Assembly: GCF_000003605.2 (NCBI RefSeq) | Contig: NW_003108083.1 | Span: forward strand, 1,069,441 to 1,097,841 | Origin: Saccoglossus kowalevskii | Taxonomy: Eukaryota > Hemichordata > Enteropneusta > Harrimaniidae | Direction: 5' to 3' | Length of the DNA: 28,401 nucleotides | Shown: positions 1 to 10,545 of the stretch, one piece after another | How the letters are laid out: every line of letters starts with the position of its first letter | Position numbering within the stretch: position 1 is the first letter of the stretch | Notes under the pieces: model-generated | The model's database searches: none | Told to the model about the DNA's origin: nothing | Seen by the model: only the letters and a program-made list of their open reading frames with translations | Position numbers and translations under genes: made by a program

Positions 1-708
1 TATTATTTTTATCTCCTTTTTTTTACCGCCCGCCGCATAACAAATCCAAGTTGCATTTTCGTGGGAGTATCATGATCAAAGTCCCGAAGTCTCGGCGCAG
101 ATGAGAAACAAGGTTATACATACATGGAATAAAATTTTATTTCATTTCTTCTCGCCGATCAATGATCTCACTTACAATTCTTTGAGAATCACACAAATCT
201 AATGGAAAAAAAGAATTAATTTTATTTTTTCCCCCTTCTCAAAAAAATTGCCTTATAAAAACCAGAGAAACAAGGAATAAAAAAAGTCTGGCCTAGAGCT
301 ACACAAATTTGAAAAAATGTAAAGACTGCCTAATTTTCAGAATCAATTAAAAGTTGGAAATCCCCAAAATTAAGGTGATTCAACTAGACTGGTATAATGT
401 ACTAGTAATGTTAAGCCAGCTATAAAGTGTATTCCTTTCTACATGTGTTGGTTTACACTAACAATTTCACAAATCTGAAGCTTTAATATTCAGGTATCAG
501 TTCAAAATCTAAGTATGCCATCCGTTGCAACAGGGAATTTCATTGTGTACGGTAAACCTGTACCTTGAAATATAAGTTCCAACCCTATACCCTTTTTTGT
601 AACTTTTGCCAACTCTGTTTTCTAAACTTTTCATACTGGATGCCAGAATATTCAGCATTGTTTTGAAGAGAACATGTTCTAAATAGTCATTATTTCCATT
701 AGTCTTTC
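1..708. other. 5' flank / upstream non-coding region of gene 1
   Basis: I see no convincing coding exon here. The sequence is AT-rich with poly-A and poly-T runs. Just before the first coding ATG, a pyrimidine-rich stretch ends in TTAG (about 690-702) and could be a splice acceptor. An in-frame TAG lies two codons before the ATG. The transcript may therefore start with a non-coding exon further upstream, possibly beyond the left edge. No TATA box or CpG-rich promoter is evident. Confidence 0.5.
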
Positions 709-3700
709 ATGGATATTCAGTCCAATCTTGGATTTAATCTGGATATGGGATCAGGATATAGCGTTGATGTCAAATATGCCCTGGAAAAAGAAGTTGGAAA
801 GTTAAAGTGGAGAGAACACATGTTAGTAGATTTCAAGGTAAAATATAGTATTTTTATAAATAGACCATTTTCTCTGCGAGAACCCACGTTATGCGTAAAA
901 TCGAATGTAAAAACAGGACAAACAAAGGTCATATCACCGTAGTGGCGTCAAACATCGCGTGGGATTTGACAAAGCTGAATGTATTTTGGGGAATATTTCC
1001 ACGCTTAATAATGTGCTGTACACATTGGCATTTCAACTTTTAGCTATGAAAACAAATTTGAGTTGGAAATCAAATCGTTTGATTTTTGCGGCAGGCGTTG
1101 AATGAAAAATCACCTAATGAGTTTAATTCCAACACTTAATTCTGAATAGATAACCTGTACTCAAACAATAATTTTTCCTGCCAAAACTTTAGTACAATAC
1201 TATATATGCCTATTTTCAGGTATTTTTTTTACCAGCTACAGGTACATGATATAACATTTTTGAAAGAAATATGGAAAATAATATGAAAACAGTTGCGAAT
1301 AATTTTTATTTTAATTTCTGAATGGTGACAAAAGTTGACTTTGTCACTCAGAGGGTTAATGATATGCAAATTACCTAATTAATATGCACATATTGTATAT
1401 AGAACTATTTTGTGAATGATGACAAAAGTTGACTTTGGTGCTCAAAGGTTAATGATATGTAAATTACCTAATTAATATGCACATACGATATATGGAACTA
1501 TTTTGTGAATGGTGACAAAAGTTGACTTTAGTGCTCAAATGGTTAATGGTATGCAAATTACTCAATTAATATGCACAGATGGTATATAGAACTATTTTGT
1601 GAATGATGACAAATGTTGACTTTGTCACTCAGAGGGTTAATGACAGTCTTCTCTTGTATAATATGAGGTTATTACGAGAATACCAAAGTATACAGATGGA
1701 GTATCGACCGACGCCCAGTGGAAGTCGATGCGCAGCGTACTGTCTGAGTGCATACTTTGAGGTATTCTCGTAATAACCTTATTATAAAACTTTTCCTTCC
1801 AAGGATACATCATGGGAATGCCAAAATTCAAAATGTTTAGAACAAACTTCTTTGTGTGGAGTCAGGTCAAACCCTGATGGCAGCCATGTTTGTGTTTATT
1901 ATTAGAGGATGCTTACGCGCGTAATCATTCCATATGTGGAATTTACATTTTCTTATATGGTAGGATGAAAATACCCAGTGGAATACCGCAAAATTATGGC
2001 ACGCTGTAACTTACGGCGTTACGGTGACAGATGTATACATGTAATAATAATTAAATACATTCATGTATTTGTTGTAGGGTATGATGTATGCACACTTCCT
2101 AGCTGCATTGTTATCATTTCTAACTGTGTATTGGTATGCTGGTATATGGCTACTTGTATTCTTTATATACAGTAGTACCCAGTGCCCTTCTTATTCTCAC
2201 ATCATTGGATTTGTGGGTGCATCTGGCTTCTGGTAAGTATTATTTGTAGATTATTAATGTCTTTGATTTCTATCAATAATAATAAATTTATTGCATCCTT
2301 AGAAATACATTGTTTCTATCAGTTAATAGCAATATGATTCTTTCAAATTCAATAAGTGCTGATTTATGTGAAATTTGTTTTTTCAAATTTGAAGTACTTA
2401 CTATTCCCTTCAGTTGTGTCCTCTGTAGACAGCAGCATCAAAAACAACAACATGCTTACAGAACTGTGTAGATCATTGATTTTAGCAATCAATTCAATGA
2501 CTATCATTCCAATATGGTACTGTAAAGGGGTTAATTATTCACTGGGTTTTAATTTTGCTTATTTCGCTGACTGGAAAATGCGCTAAATTAAAACCCAGTG
2601 AATATGTAAAATTTAGCTTAAAACACATTGTCTAAATGATAAAACCGTGAATTTAAAACCCACTGAATATGCCTGAAATGGTAACCCAGTGAAAATTAGT
2701 CATTTTACACTAATCAACAAATGATGAAACATTGAATATTTTGCACTTATCATATAGTGTTATTGAAATCAAGATGTTTTCCAGTCGCACTGATAAAGTA
2801 CATGCTGTGTAGAATGAATTCTAAAGTAACTAAATTTATATTACTTTTTCACAGGCACAAGAGATACATGATAATATATGGTATATTTTCACTAGTAATA
2901 TTTGGTGTGTCATTGGGACTGGCAATAAATATACTCTTCCAGATATTGGTATGTTTCTATGTTATAAACTACTGTTTTTGCTTTGTTGGAACCAAAAAAT
3001 GCACTTGCAAAATTCTAAATCATTAAAATATTACTTATTTTGACCATAGAAAAATCTATTTGTTTGAAATTCTGAAATATTTTGTCCAAAAATTTTTTTG
3101 TGAAGTATAGAATATAAATGGAAATATTTTGTTAGATGGTACAATGCCTTTGAAGCAGCAGAAAACTGCCTTGCATTCTATTAAATCTCCCCTCTCCTGC
3201 TTCCATTGGGGAATCATCAATGTTAGCCTTCATTGTAGCAACAAAAGAACCTATTACTTGTCACTGTGAAACTTCCACAAATTATATCAGAATATCTCCA
3301 TAATTAGACCTTGAAATCGAACATCATAAATCTAATATGTGCTATGTACTTTGTAAGTAAATATATAAATTAGGAAATATTAATTCTAAGGAACAGTGAT
3401 ATTTTCTGCTGTACTGTCATTCTCCTTTTTATATACTTTGCATCATCATTGTGATGACCTCATACAATCAATCAAACATTTTCTGTCATTTCGCATTTCA
3501 CTTTGAAAAGAAAACAACCAAATGGTTATCAGTACATGCTGAAATAAAAAATGTCTTTGATCAAATTCTTTTCCAAAAATGGGTTGGTGAGACGTTTTTT
3601 TTTGTGTGTGCAACCAGAATCATTCATTTCTTCCCATTTTAGGACTAAAAAGAAAAGTTCAATTTTCAGGAAAAAAAATCAAATAAAAATCACAAATTTA

Positions 3701-6700
3701 AAATAAAAATAAATATATGCACATGCATCAATTTGGAAAGAAACTTGACCCTATGTCAGGGTGTTTTATCAATGTCTTCAACCCATCTAATTTAATTCTT
3801 TCTCGTCTCACATTACAGACCCATGGTTGTGCTGACTGGGAGTTTACTGGTGGCTGTTCTCATCAAGTTGTTTATTCATTTGTTTTTTTTGCCATGCATT
3901 TCATCTTTGTGTTCATTTCCAACATCTTGTCTTGGATGTTGTTGCATAATTTCCGCTTCAATACTGGTGACATTCTGGAGAAGTATCTAGTGTTGACGAG
4001 AGATATTGAGAAAGTCATTGCATCGGCAAAATCTGGAAAGTAAGTGTATTTTCAATCATCTCGTAAAGTTGCACTTTGTTTGTTTGGGTGTTTTGTACTA
4101 TTGTGTATCAGGCTTGCTTATTAGCTGGGTTCTATTTTCCCTGGGGGTCCAACTTGTGGAAATACCTGGAACCCATCTGTGAAAGGGGTTTTCAAAATGA
4201 TCCTACACACATTTTAAAAGGTCTAAATTTCGTACCCTTTTCACTGTTAGAAAGCTAAAAGATCACACATCTTGAACTCGTGCCTAATCTCACGATATTT
4301 GAGCTTTCTAACCCTTCAGTGTAAGCAAGGGTTGGTCATATGTCATGATCGATGGTCGTTAACCAGGGGGCCAGACGTTTTCCTCGTTAAAGCAATAAAA
4401 AAAACGATAATCTCATTTAAAAAATAACCACCCTTATCACATTGGCAGTAATGGAAAAAACACCTTTTTGTCCATTTTGACTGAAATGGTAACCCTAAAC
4501 GCGTAACGCGCGTTAACGTGCTTTTCTTTAAAAAAAAACACCTTTTTAACGCGTTTTCTTTCACAGACATGCGTACCAGATCATTTACCAGTTTCCCTGA
4601 TAGCTAAATGCGCTATAAAATTAAAACTCATTGAACATACAAAGTTTAGCAATGTAGCACATTGTTTCCTTCATAGACCAGTGAATTTCTTGTGAATCTG
4701 CTGAATATCTCTGCAACATCAAATCCACTAAAATTAAACCCAGCAAATTATCCCCCCATACAGTATTTGATATTACCGGTATATTGACAACTATTGACAA
4801 GTTTGGGGAATATTCAGTCATTCACTATTGTCCAGAATATCAATTACTGCTGGCTGCAAGTAATTCAAAACGTTTTTTGTGAATCCACATGTGTTCACTT
4901 ACACACACATAATTCGAAAATGAAATTTGACCACTGATTTTGAACACATTAGAATTCATCTAAGGACAACTAATGAACCAAAAAGGAAAAGTTAGCACAG
5001 CAGGTAATTTTAAATGAGTGACTGCATAAAATATATATAGTTCCGACTGCCTCAATGATAGTGGTGAACTGCCTCCACAAAGTACCGAGATAGCATTTTG
5101 TGATTATGCAAGGTATTAATATTAATACGTAGCAATTTGATGTAGAAATCAATTTTTTGGGGAAAGGTAACATCGTAATAAGTTCTATATTTAGAAACTG
5201 GCTTGTACATGAAACTTTAGGGTTTTGAAAATTGCATAATTTAAACAGAAATTAGGGAAAATGTGAATACAAAAATTTTCATCGGGCATAGATCAAAAAT
5301 TTACATTAACATTTCAAATAGATGCCCTAACCTTTACCAACAGCATTAGGATGTATTTATATAGCCCCCCCCCCTCCCCAAAAAAACAATTCAATATGTT
5401 TCATATTTCTTTCTAGAATTAAAGAACAACGCAATGCTGCGTTTGAACTTGCCAGCTTAGCCACTACTGGTGATGACAGTAAATTCAGGATTGTTACAGA
5501 AGGCGGGTAAGTGATTCTCATCAGTCTTTTCAAAACAGGTTAGAAATTCATAGTTGTATTTATATTATCCCTCTGTTGATGCTTAGAATATGCTATGTTA
5601 TACTATTACCACTTTGCAAATATTTGAGGTTGTGGATAAGTAATGAGAAATTAGCTACCCAATATGAAGTTTGAACAGGCATCATAAATTAACACTACCG
5701 GTGAGTTAGGAGGCTTTGTTTGTTTTTCAGGATTAGTTACATTGTACAGTAAATATGTTTGTAAGGGAATAAGACCCTTTAGTTCTCTTGAAATAAAATA
5801 GGCAGGAAAACAAGGGCAGGATATCTACTGTAAAGCTCTTTAAATTCAGGAGTTGAATTTTCATGAATTTCGTGAGTCAGGGGAAAATACAAAATTTTTA
5901 GCAGTGAAAGTTTTCTGCTGTTCTATGATGCCAATTGTTTGAATTCCGCAAAATTGTGTTTTCACAATTTCTTTTTAATACAAACTGCGATTATGGTAGT
6001 GTGATTTTAATGCTAGGTTTGTATTCCATGTAATAAACCACACCTCCATTTTTTTATACCTTGTGTAGTCTGGAAGTATTGATCTCGCTTGGCTTGTCAC
6101 CAGATGAAGCAACCCAAGAATACGCAGCAGAGGCCATTGCTGAACTGTTGACAGTACCAGCTATACAGGTTTGTATTATAATAACCATTACTCTGGCCTA
6201 GTGTATACAACTGTAACAAGATGATTCATAGAAGTACAGTATGCATGAATGCATGTATTCCTGGGCTTCTGAAACTTAAAATTATAATTGTAGCCATGGT
6301 GGCGACTACTACATTGCTTTTCTTAGGGACAACATCAAAAGTTCAATGTAGGATAAAAAACTAATAATTCCTTTAGTTTTTTCTCAACCCCCCAGCCCCC
6401 CACTGAAACTTAATTGATAAATATTGATAATCACAGACTAGAAAAAAAACAAAACTACCGGTACAAATACTCCAAGATTTTTTTGACTTCATTAAAAAAG
6501 AAAATCGTTTTTGTAGGATGGAAACTTTTTGAGGTCAAATGCCCCCCACCCCCAAACTAAAGCAAATAAGTTTTGAATTCCAATTTGTTTATCGACTATT
6601 AAAGGAAACATGGAGAAATTATTACATACATGCTTTATTGTAGTCACATTTAAATGTAATTCAGCATTATCTGAAGGATCCACAGAAGCCAAGTGTACAA

Positions 6701-9700
6701 TGCCTCTGTGCAATGTTCAAGCTGTATAGCCAGTTTGAACAGGGGTTTATAGCAATTATGAAAAACATGTCTGTCATATTTCCCTGCTCATCAACATCTA
6801 CATGGTAATAATCATTGCATTCATATCAACAGAAGTGCTTCCTAGATTCAGTGTTTATTATCTATTTGATGTGAATTTTAGGACCAGTTTGTTGAGATGG
6901 GTGGTGTATCGACTCTGACTACGTTGCTTCATTCCAACGATCAGCGGATTGTACAGGAAGCAGCCACAGCGTTGTCTTACATTGTGTCTGATTCCGAAGA
7001 TAACAAACCACATATTGTATCAGATCGAGGAATGGATGATATCGCACACGCTGCTAAAAATGGATCTGTCGCTACACAGAGAATTATTGCTGGCGTTTTC
7101 TTAGAATTGGCATTCAACGCTGACATCAGAGCCCAAATGTCTCATATGAATACACCAGGTAAATTATATTTATGAATTACTTCTTCTTAGAATTAGTGTT
7201 CAATCCTGGCTTCATCTTTGCCAGCCAAGGTGTGTTCAGGCATTGCCTCACCATTATACCTTCAATGGCAGAATTTACTGTAAAAGGATTAATTATTCAC
7301 TGGGTTTTAATTTAGCTTATTTCGCTGACTGGAAAATGTGCTAAATTAAAACCCAGTGAATATGTAAAATTAAGCATAGAACACATTATCTTAATGATAA
7401 AACCGTGAATTTAAAACCCACTGAATATGCCTGAAATGCTAAATCAGTGAAATTTAAACCTAGTGAATATTAGTCATTTTACAGTACACTATAAACCTGT
7501 ATTTACTGTCGACCAAATGAAACACAGCTGTGCATGCTTTGGTGCGTTTCCATGGTGAATGGAATATGAAGTCACATGATTTGTCTGTTAAGCTATGAAG
7601 TGATATAAGACAGCAAAATCTATTGGTACGAATTTGAAATTGGTGCAGGTTGCTGTTACAGGAACACTGATTGGTGGATCCAATCCCTTGGTGCACCCAA
7701 TCATATCATTCAATTTAACTGTGATCAAATACAGCTTTTCCTAAAAACAATCATGCACGCGTTCGCAGGGATGGTCATGGATGGTTGGCTTAAGCAAAAA
7801 TGTGTGAATCAGATGATGTTCTGGCATGAGTGAAGATAATGAGACTCAACAACTGGCATTACAGATGTTAAAATTGATACCTATTGTACATGTACTTGTT
7901 TTGTTCACAGCAATAGCATTGATTGAACTGTGTAAGAGTAAAGATAATGAAACTCAACGACTGGCATTACAAACTTTGGAATTGATAGCTATTGAATGTG
8001 CTGATGTCATATTCTTCCAGGCAAGTGAAATAATGTAATCCAATGTAAATATTCAGTATCCAAATTTTTTTTTTTAAAGAAATGCACATTCAGTTCTTGC
8101 ACAAATACCACACAATAATAGACAGTGTGTTGCTTTGAAAGTGACAATAGCTGTAACTATCAATCTTTTTTCTCTGTTTTTTTATTTTTGATAAAACATC
8201 TCCTGTCATTAGTGCCAATTTGTAATAGCCTTTGCCAAAATGTGGACACTGGGAGCATTGCATACACACTATATACTGATATTTTACATTAAATCAATTG
8301 CAAGTGAAAAAGTGATGGTCTAGGTGTTGTGCCAGGTCTCCAGAGGGTGCCATTTATCGAAATCCTCAGGGATTTGTGAACCTCAGGGAATATCTTACTG
8401 GGTGCCCTGGCAAAATGTCAGATACGTCACCATCTTGAGAGGCTAAACATATCTCTGACTGCCTGTCACTGATAATTTTATTTGTCATTTCCCATAATAT
8501 TGTGCGTCATTAATTCTACAGGTCTAATACACTACCAATTTCAACAATATGGGGGCTACTCAACTTTAAGTTTTCACATTACTTTTTATGTGACATTAGT
8601 CTTGTGTAGGGTCACTTTGCCCATGCAATTGTGTCTAAAACAATATTACGATAACAGTCTTCATGTGGTTATATTAAAGTAAAAAAACATTTCGAAATCA
8701 AAGCTATTTGATACTGTAAAACCATTTATTTTCACTGACATTTAATTTCACTATGTTGATGTTTTGAGCATATTCACTGTGTTTTAATTTCAAAGAATTT
8801 GTCATAGAAACAATGAGTTTTATTATTTTACACGTAGATTTAATTTAGCGGATTTTATAGCGAAAATAGGAAAATTAAAACCCTGTGAATAAGTAATTAA
8901 TACACCTACAGTAGCCTTCATTTTCTAAGTACCGGTATGTACATAGTAATATATGTGTTTCCTTTTGTAATCAATACATCTACAGTAGTCTTCATTTTTC
9001 TAAGTATGTACATAGTAATATGTGTTTCCTTTTGTTACCAGGATAACATGTTGGATATTTTACTTGGCTTAGCAACATCAACACTGGATGAAGGTATATA
9101 TCTACTTGCTGGCAAGATATTGTTGTACTATGCTGAAAACACTGATGTAAGTCAAATATGAATTGTTAGGATTACTGAACATTGACTAAGAAATGGATGT
9201 ATGCAGAATAAATGGCTATGCAGTCAAAGCAGTAACATTGTTTCTGATAAGTCATCATAAATGACAAGTTCCTCCAATTCATTCAAATGATGCAGTATTT
9301 TCTCTGTTAGTAGCCCATACACTTATGTAAATACTGGTATTGGAGTTGTAGCAAAAAATAAATAAAAAAATAAAATAGTCATATTTTAATGATCCGGCAT
9401 ACAATAAATACCAATTTAGGTGTATGAGCACATCTATTGAAAATGTGCTTTTAATAGGGCAATACGGTCTTTGTATCAACTTTATTCAAAGAAATGATTC
9501 TGATAAACATGATCTGTGTTCTAATTTTAGTTTGAATATAACTGCAATCTATGCATATTTGAAGTGAAGCTATCAGCTTATCTGCATATTGTTTCCTTAT
9601 TCACAGACATGTAGCCAATTGTTGGCTAAAGAGAATCTGAAAGATTCCCTGTCTCAGTTTGCAAAGACATCAGACCCAATATTACAGAAAGTAGTGGCAA

Positions 9701-10361
9701 AGATTGTCTTATCAACAGTAGAAGAACCAAGTCTTGCGTAAGTATACATATCCATAATACTGTAGAAAACTTTATTTTCGCTGTTTTCGCTGAAGGGATG
9801 ATTCCGTGAAAATAAAATCCAGCAAATATACTTTTTTTTTTCTATATTTCACATTAAACTCATCAAAAATCAGTGAAAATAAATTCCATACAAAACGCCT
9901 TTTCAGCAAAAATTAATTCCAGCGAAAAAATAAAGTATTCCACAGTAATCTACAAACCATAATCTACTAATTACCTATCTGAGTATAGTGAGACTATTAC
10001 GATAATGTACTTATTGGCGAAATTTAAAAACCCAATGAATAATTAATGCATATACATTAGTAAAATTTGGTTGTTATGTACTGGTAGTTATTATTTTCAG
10101 TCTTCTTTAAGTGGTTTGTTTTAATTTGCCTACAGCATTCGTGCTAAGGAAATGAGTTTACAAGATATCCTGGTGTACATACGTGACAATGCCGCAGATC
10201 GTGATGCTTGGAATATGGCAGACGAAGGAATACAGATATTCGCTACTGATGATTTCTTCCGTTTACAACCACATCCTGGGTCTAGCTCTGACAGTATGGG
10301 TTCTCTGTCCAGTATCACAAAGCGACCCATCATGGCTAGTTCAAGTAGTCTCACTGCTTAG
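709..10361 (+). CDS. Multi-pass membrane protein with cytosolic armadillo-like repeats, 11 coding exons, 545 aa
   Basis: Coding exons by splice signals and frame: 709-837, 2078-2232, 2855-2948, 3819-4039, 5417-5506, 6069-6168, 6882-7158, 7911-8020, 9042-9146, 9607-9737, 10136-10361 (TAG stop). The lengths sum to 1638 nt, and every junction keeps frame. All donors are GT except the GC donor after exon 8. Residues 1-43 are hydrophilic. Hydrophobic helices lie near 50-74, 99-126 and 143-168, with cysteines in the intervening loops (about C79, C130, C139). Residues about 200-470 form paired amphipathic helices typical of ARM/HEAT folds, for example RNAAFELASLAT, EYAAEAIAELL, VQEAATALSYIV, RLALQTLELIAI and YLLAGKILLYYAE. 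The tail (about 500-545) is Ser-rich. From ARM-fold biology I infer a membrane-anchored protein scaffold. I do not recognise a named family. An upstream in-frame TAG supports M1. The gene converges on the ARF-like gene. Confidence 0.82.
861..1026 (+). repeat. Dispersed repeat, copy 1 (inverted partner at 27318-27488)
   Basis: The stretch from TAGACCATTTTC to GTGCTGTACACATT matches the reverse complement of 27318-27488 with scattered substitutions. Shared blocks include AAAAACAGGACAAACAAAGG, GCGTCAAACATCGCGTGGGA and GCTTAATAATGTGCTGT. It is CpG-rich compared with its surroundings. I saw no coding potential common to both copies. Confidence 0.8.
1319..1640 (+). repeat. 94-bp tandem array, about 3.4 units
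   Basis: Units begin near 1319, 1413, 1506 and 1600 (period 93-94). Each has the order TGAATGRTGACAAAAGTTGACTTT, then a CTCA-containing block, then GGTTAATGATATGCAAATTAC and AATTAATATGCACA, ending in GAACTATTTTG. The segment AAAAGTTGACTTTGGTGCTC followed by AAAGGTTAA closely matches the terminal sequence of the TTAA-bounded element at 21769-22181. The array therefore looks like tandemly amplified transposon end. Confidence 0.85.
1657..1787. mobile_element. Fold-back element with perfect 19-bp inverted repeats
   Basis: AGGTTATTACGAGAATACC at 1666-1684 is the exact reverse complement of 1761-1779. Flanking sequence extends the pairing imperfectly outward (TATAATA against TATTATA) and inward (AAAGTAT against ATACTTT). 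The 76-bp centre is GC- and CpG-richer than the surrounding intron. Length and structure fit a small non-autonomous DNA element. It lies directly after the tandem array. Confidence 0.75.
2078..4039 (+). CDS. Exons 2-4 of gene 1: membrane-spanning module
   Basis: Three consecutive exons (2078-2232, 2855-2948, 3819-4039) each contribute about one transmembrane segment. Exon 2 carries ALLSFLTVYWYAGIWLLVFF, exon 3 carries IFSLVIFGVSLGLAINILF after the basic HKRY, and exon 4 carries VVYSFVFFAMHFIFVFISNI. The basic or aromatic residues flanking the helices and the lack of a signal peptide before residue 44 suggest a cytosolic N-terminus. With three helices, the ARM region would then lie on the opposite side. 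If the weaker hydrophobic stretch SHIIGFVGASGFW is a fourth helix, both termini would be cytosolic, which suits an ARM domain better. Topology is inferred, not shown. Confidence 0.7.
2519..2711. mobile_element. MITE family M1, copy a
   Basis: It begins ACTGTAAAGG and ends TTTTACACT, a slightly decayed terminal inverted repeat. Internally ATTCACTGGGTTTTAATTT is followed by its near reverse complement AAATTAAAACCCAGTGAAT, giving a long hairpin, then further partial repeats of ACCCACTGAATAT. It is nearly identical to the element at 7277-7485. It sits in intron 2 of gene 1. Confidence 0.85.
2949..3818. other. Intron 3 of gene 1, no structure seen
   Basis: AT-rich intron. I see no exon, inverted repeat or clear dispersed repeat. 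It starts TTG|GTATGT and ends CATTACAG|AC. Confidence 0.6.
4040..5416. other. Intron 4 of gene 1 with an inverted repeat and unclassified repeat-like sequence
   Basis: GTTAGAAAGCT (4246-4256) pairs exactly with AGCTTTCTAAC (4302-4312) across a 45-base loop. The stretch 4340-4570 has CpG-rich patches (GCGTAACGCGCGTTAACG) between A-runs and looks like old repeat DNA, but I found no second copy in this window. A degenerate M1 element follows. The remainder is plain AT-rich intron with a short poly-C run near 5366. Confidence 0.5.
4600..4765. mobile_element. MITE family M1, degenerate copy c
   Basis: TAAATGCGCTATAAAATTAAAAC and the following TTTAGC...AGCACATTGT blocks align, with changes, to the second half of the elements at 2519-2711 and 7277-7485. 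It ends in ATACAGTA, the M1 terminus. The 5' half is missing or too diverged to recognise. Confidence 0.6.
5507..6881. other. Introns 5 and 6 of gene 1 (interrupted by exon 6069-6168), no repeats recognised
   Basis: Both introns are ordinary AT-rich sequence. The only patterned pieces are short runs of C or A near 6400 and 6545, and a TACCGGTA octamer at 6456. No coding potential consistent with the gene was found outside the listed exon. Confidence 0.5.
7277..7485. mobile_element. MITE family M1, copy b (intact ends)
   Basis: It starts ACTGTAAAAGG and ends CATTTTACAGT, so the terminal inverted repeat is clear here. The interior matches copy a block for block (ATTATTCACTGGGTTTTAAT, ATTTCGCTGACTGGAAAATG, ATTAAAACCCAGTGAATATG). 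It lies in intron 7 of gene 1, which splits the ARM-repeat coding region. Confidence 0.88.
7830..7890 (+). pseudogene. Relic partial duplicate of ARM exon 8
   Basis: This intronic segment reads SEDNETQQLALQMLKLIPIV in the same frame as the real exon about 105 bp downstream, which reads SKDNETQRLALQTLELIAIE. DNA similarity is high over about 55 bp and then stops abruptly. The frame stays open from here into exon 8, but an in-frame TGA at about 7814-7816 and the lack of a usable AG acceptor argue against use as an exon. It is most likely the remnant of a local exon duplication, which is how ARM arrays can grow. Confidence 0.75.
7911..8020 (+). CDS. Exon 8 of gene 1 (ARM repeat) followed by a GC donor
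   Basis: The exon encodes one ARM-like repeat (IALIELCKSKDNETQRLALQ...). The acceptor is TTCACAG|CA. The exon ends TTCCAG|GCAAGTGA, where the donor begins GC, not GT, but otherwise matches the consensus perfectly (CAG|GCAAGT). Joining here gives phase 0 into exon 9 (DNMLDILLGL), and no GT donor nearby preserves the frame. This is therefore a GC-AG intron, a known minor class spliced by the major spliceosome. Confidence 0.8.
8712..8913. mobile_element. MITE family M2, copy a
   Basis: It runs from TACTGTAAAACCATTTATTT to CACCTACAGTA. Internal blocks TTTTGAGCATATTCACTG and GTTTTAATTTC are mirrored by AAATTAAAACCCTGTGAATA near the 3' end. It matches three further copies within ZMYND12 introns. 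Its right end is included in the local tandem duplication that follows. Confidence 0.85.
8900..9041 (+). repeat. Tandem duplication (about 70 bp x2) abutting the exon 9 acceptor
   Basis: 8900-8972 and 8973-9041 are copies of one segment: CTACAGTAG, TCATTTTCTAAGTA, TGTACATAGTAATAT, GTGTTTCCTTTTGT. The second copy ends in the working acceptor (TTACCAG). The first has TAATCAAT there and is not a splice site. The first copy also carries an extra ACCGGT after CTAAGT that the second lacks. Confidence 0.85.
9147..9606. other. Intron 9 of gene 1, nothing recognised
   Basis: Plain AT-rich intron. It contains one TACTGGTA (9332), a possible deaminated form of the TACCGGTA octamer seen elsewhere in the window. 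Confidence 0.5.
9758..9947. mobile_element. MITE family M3, copy a
   Basis: It begins TACTGTAGAAAACTTTATTT and ends AATAAAGTATTCCACAGTA, its imperfect reverse complement. Interior modules (TTTTCGCTG, CAGCAAAAATTAATTCCAGC) recur in both orientations. It is related to the element at 18170-18322 and shares end sequence with families M1 and M2. It sits in intron 10 of gene 1. Confidence 0.82.
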
Positions 10362-10545
10362 TAGGACACACTAATAATCTTGCTGCTGAAGAATTGTTTT
10401 ACCATACCATATTTGCTCTATTGGAAGCAAATATAAACCAAAAATTGCATGTATTATATATGGAACAATTAATTACGTATCTAAGCAAATAACACCGAAT
10501 ACGTGCTGAGATCATGAAACCCATCCACGCGACCCGTGCCATTAA

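Larger units (their letters stand above)
838..2077. other. Intron 1 of gene 1, repeat-rich
   Basis: It holds a dispersed repeat (861-1026), a four-unit 94-bp tandem array (1319-1640) and a fold-back element (1657-1787), all listed separately. No additional exon was recognised. The donor is AAG|GTAAAA and the acceptor is TTGTTGTAG|GG. Confidence 0.65.

Noticed and set aside
709-942. Open frame continuing past 837 to 942 as coding
   Set aside because: The frame beyond 837 runs into a dispersed repeat that has an inverted copy at 27318-27488. The donor at 838 and the in-frame join to exon 2 explain the gene better.
1319-1640. Regularly spaced repeats resembling a CRISPR array
   Set aside because: The whole 94-bp unit repeats, including the would-be spacers. 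The host is an intron-containing animal genome, and no cas genes are present. It is a tandem array.
4343-4570. Minus-strand frame of 75 codons as a gene
   Set aside because: Lys/Phe-rich translation of A/T runs with CpG-rich repeat DNA; no domain and no splice context.
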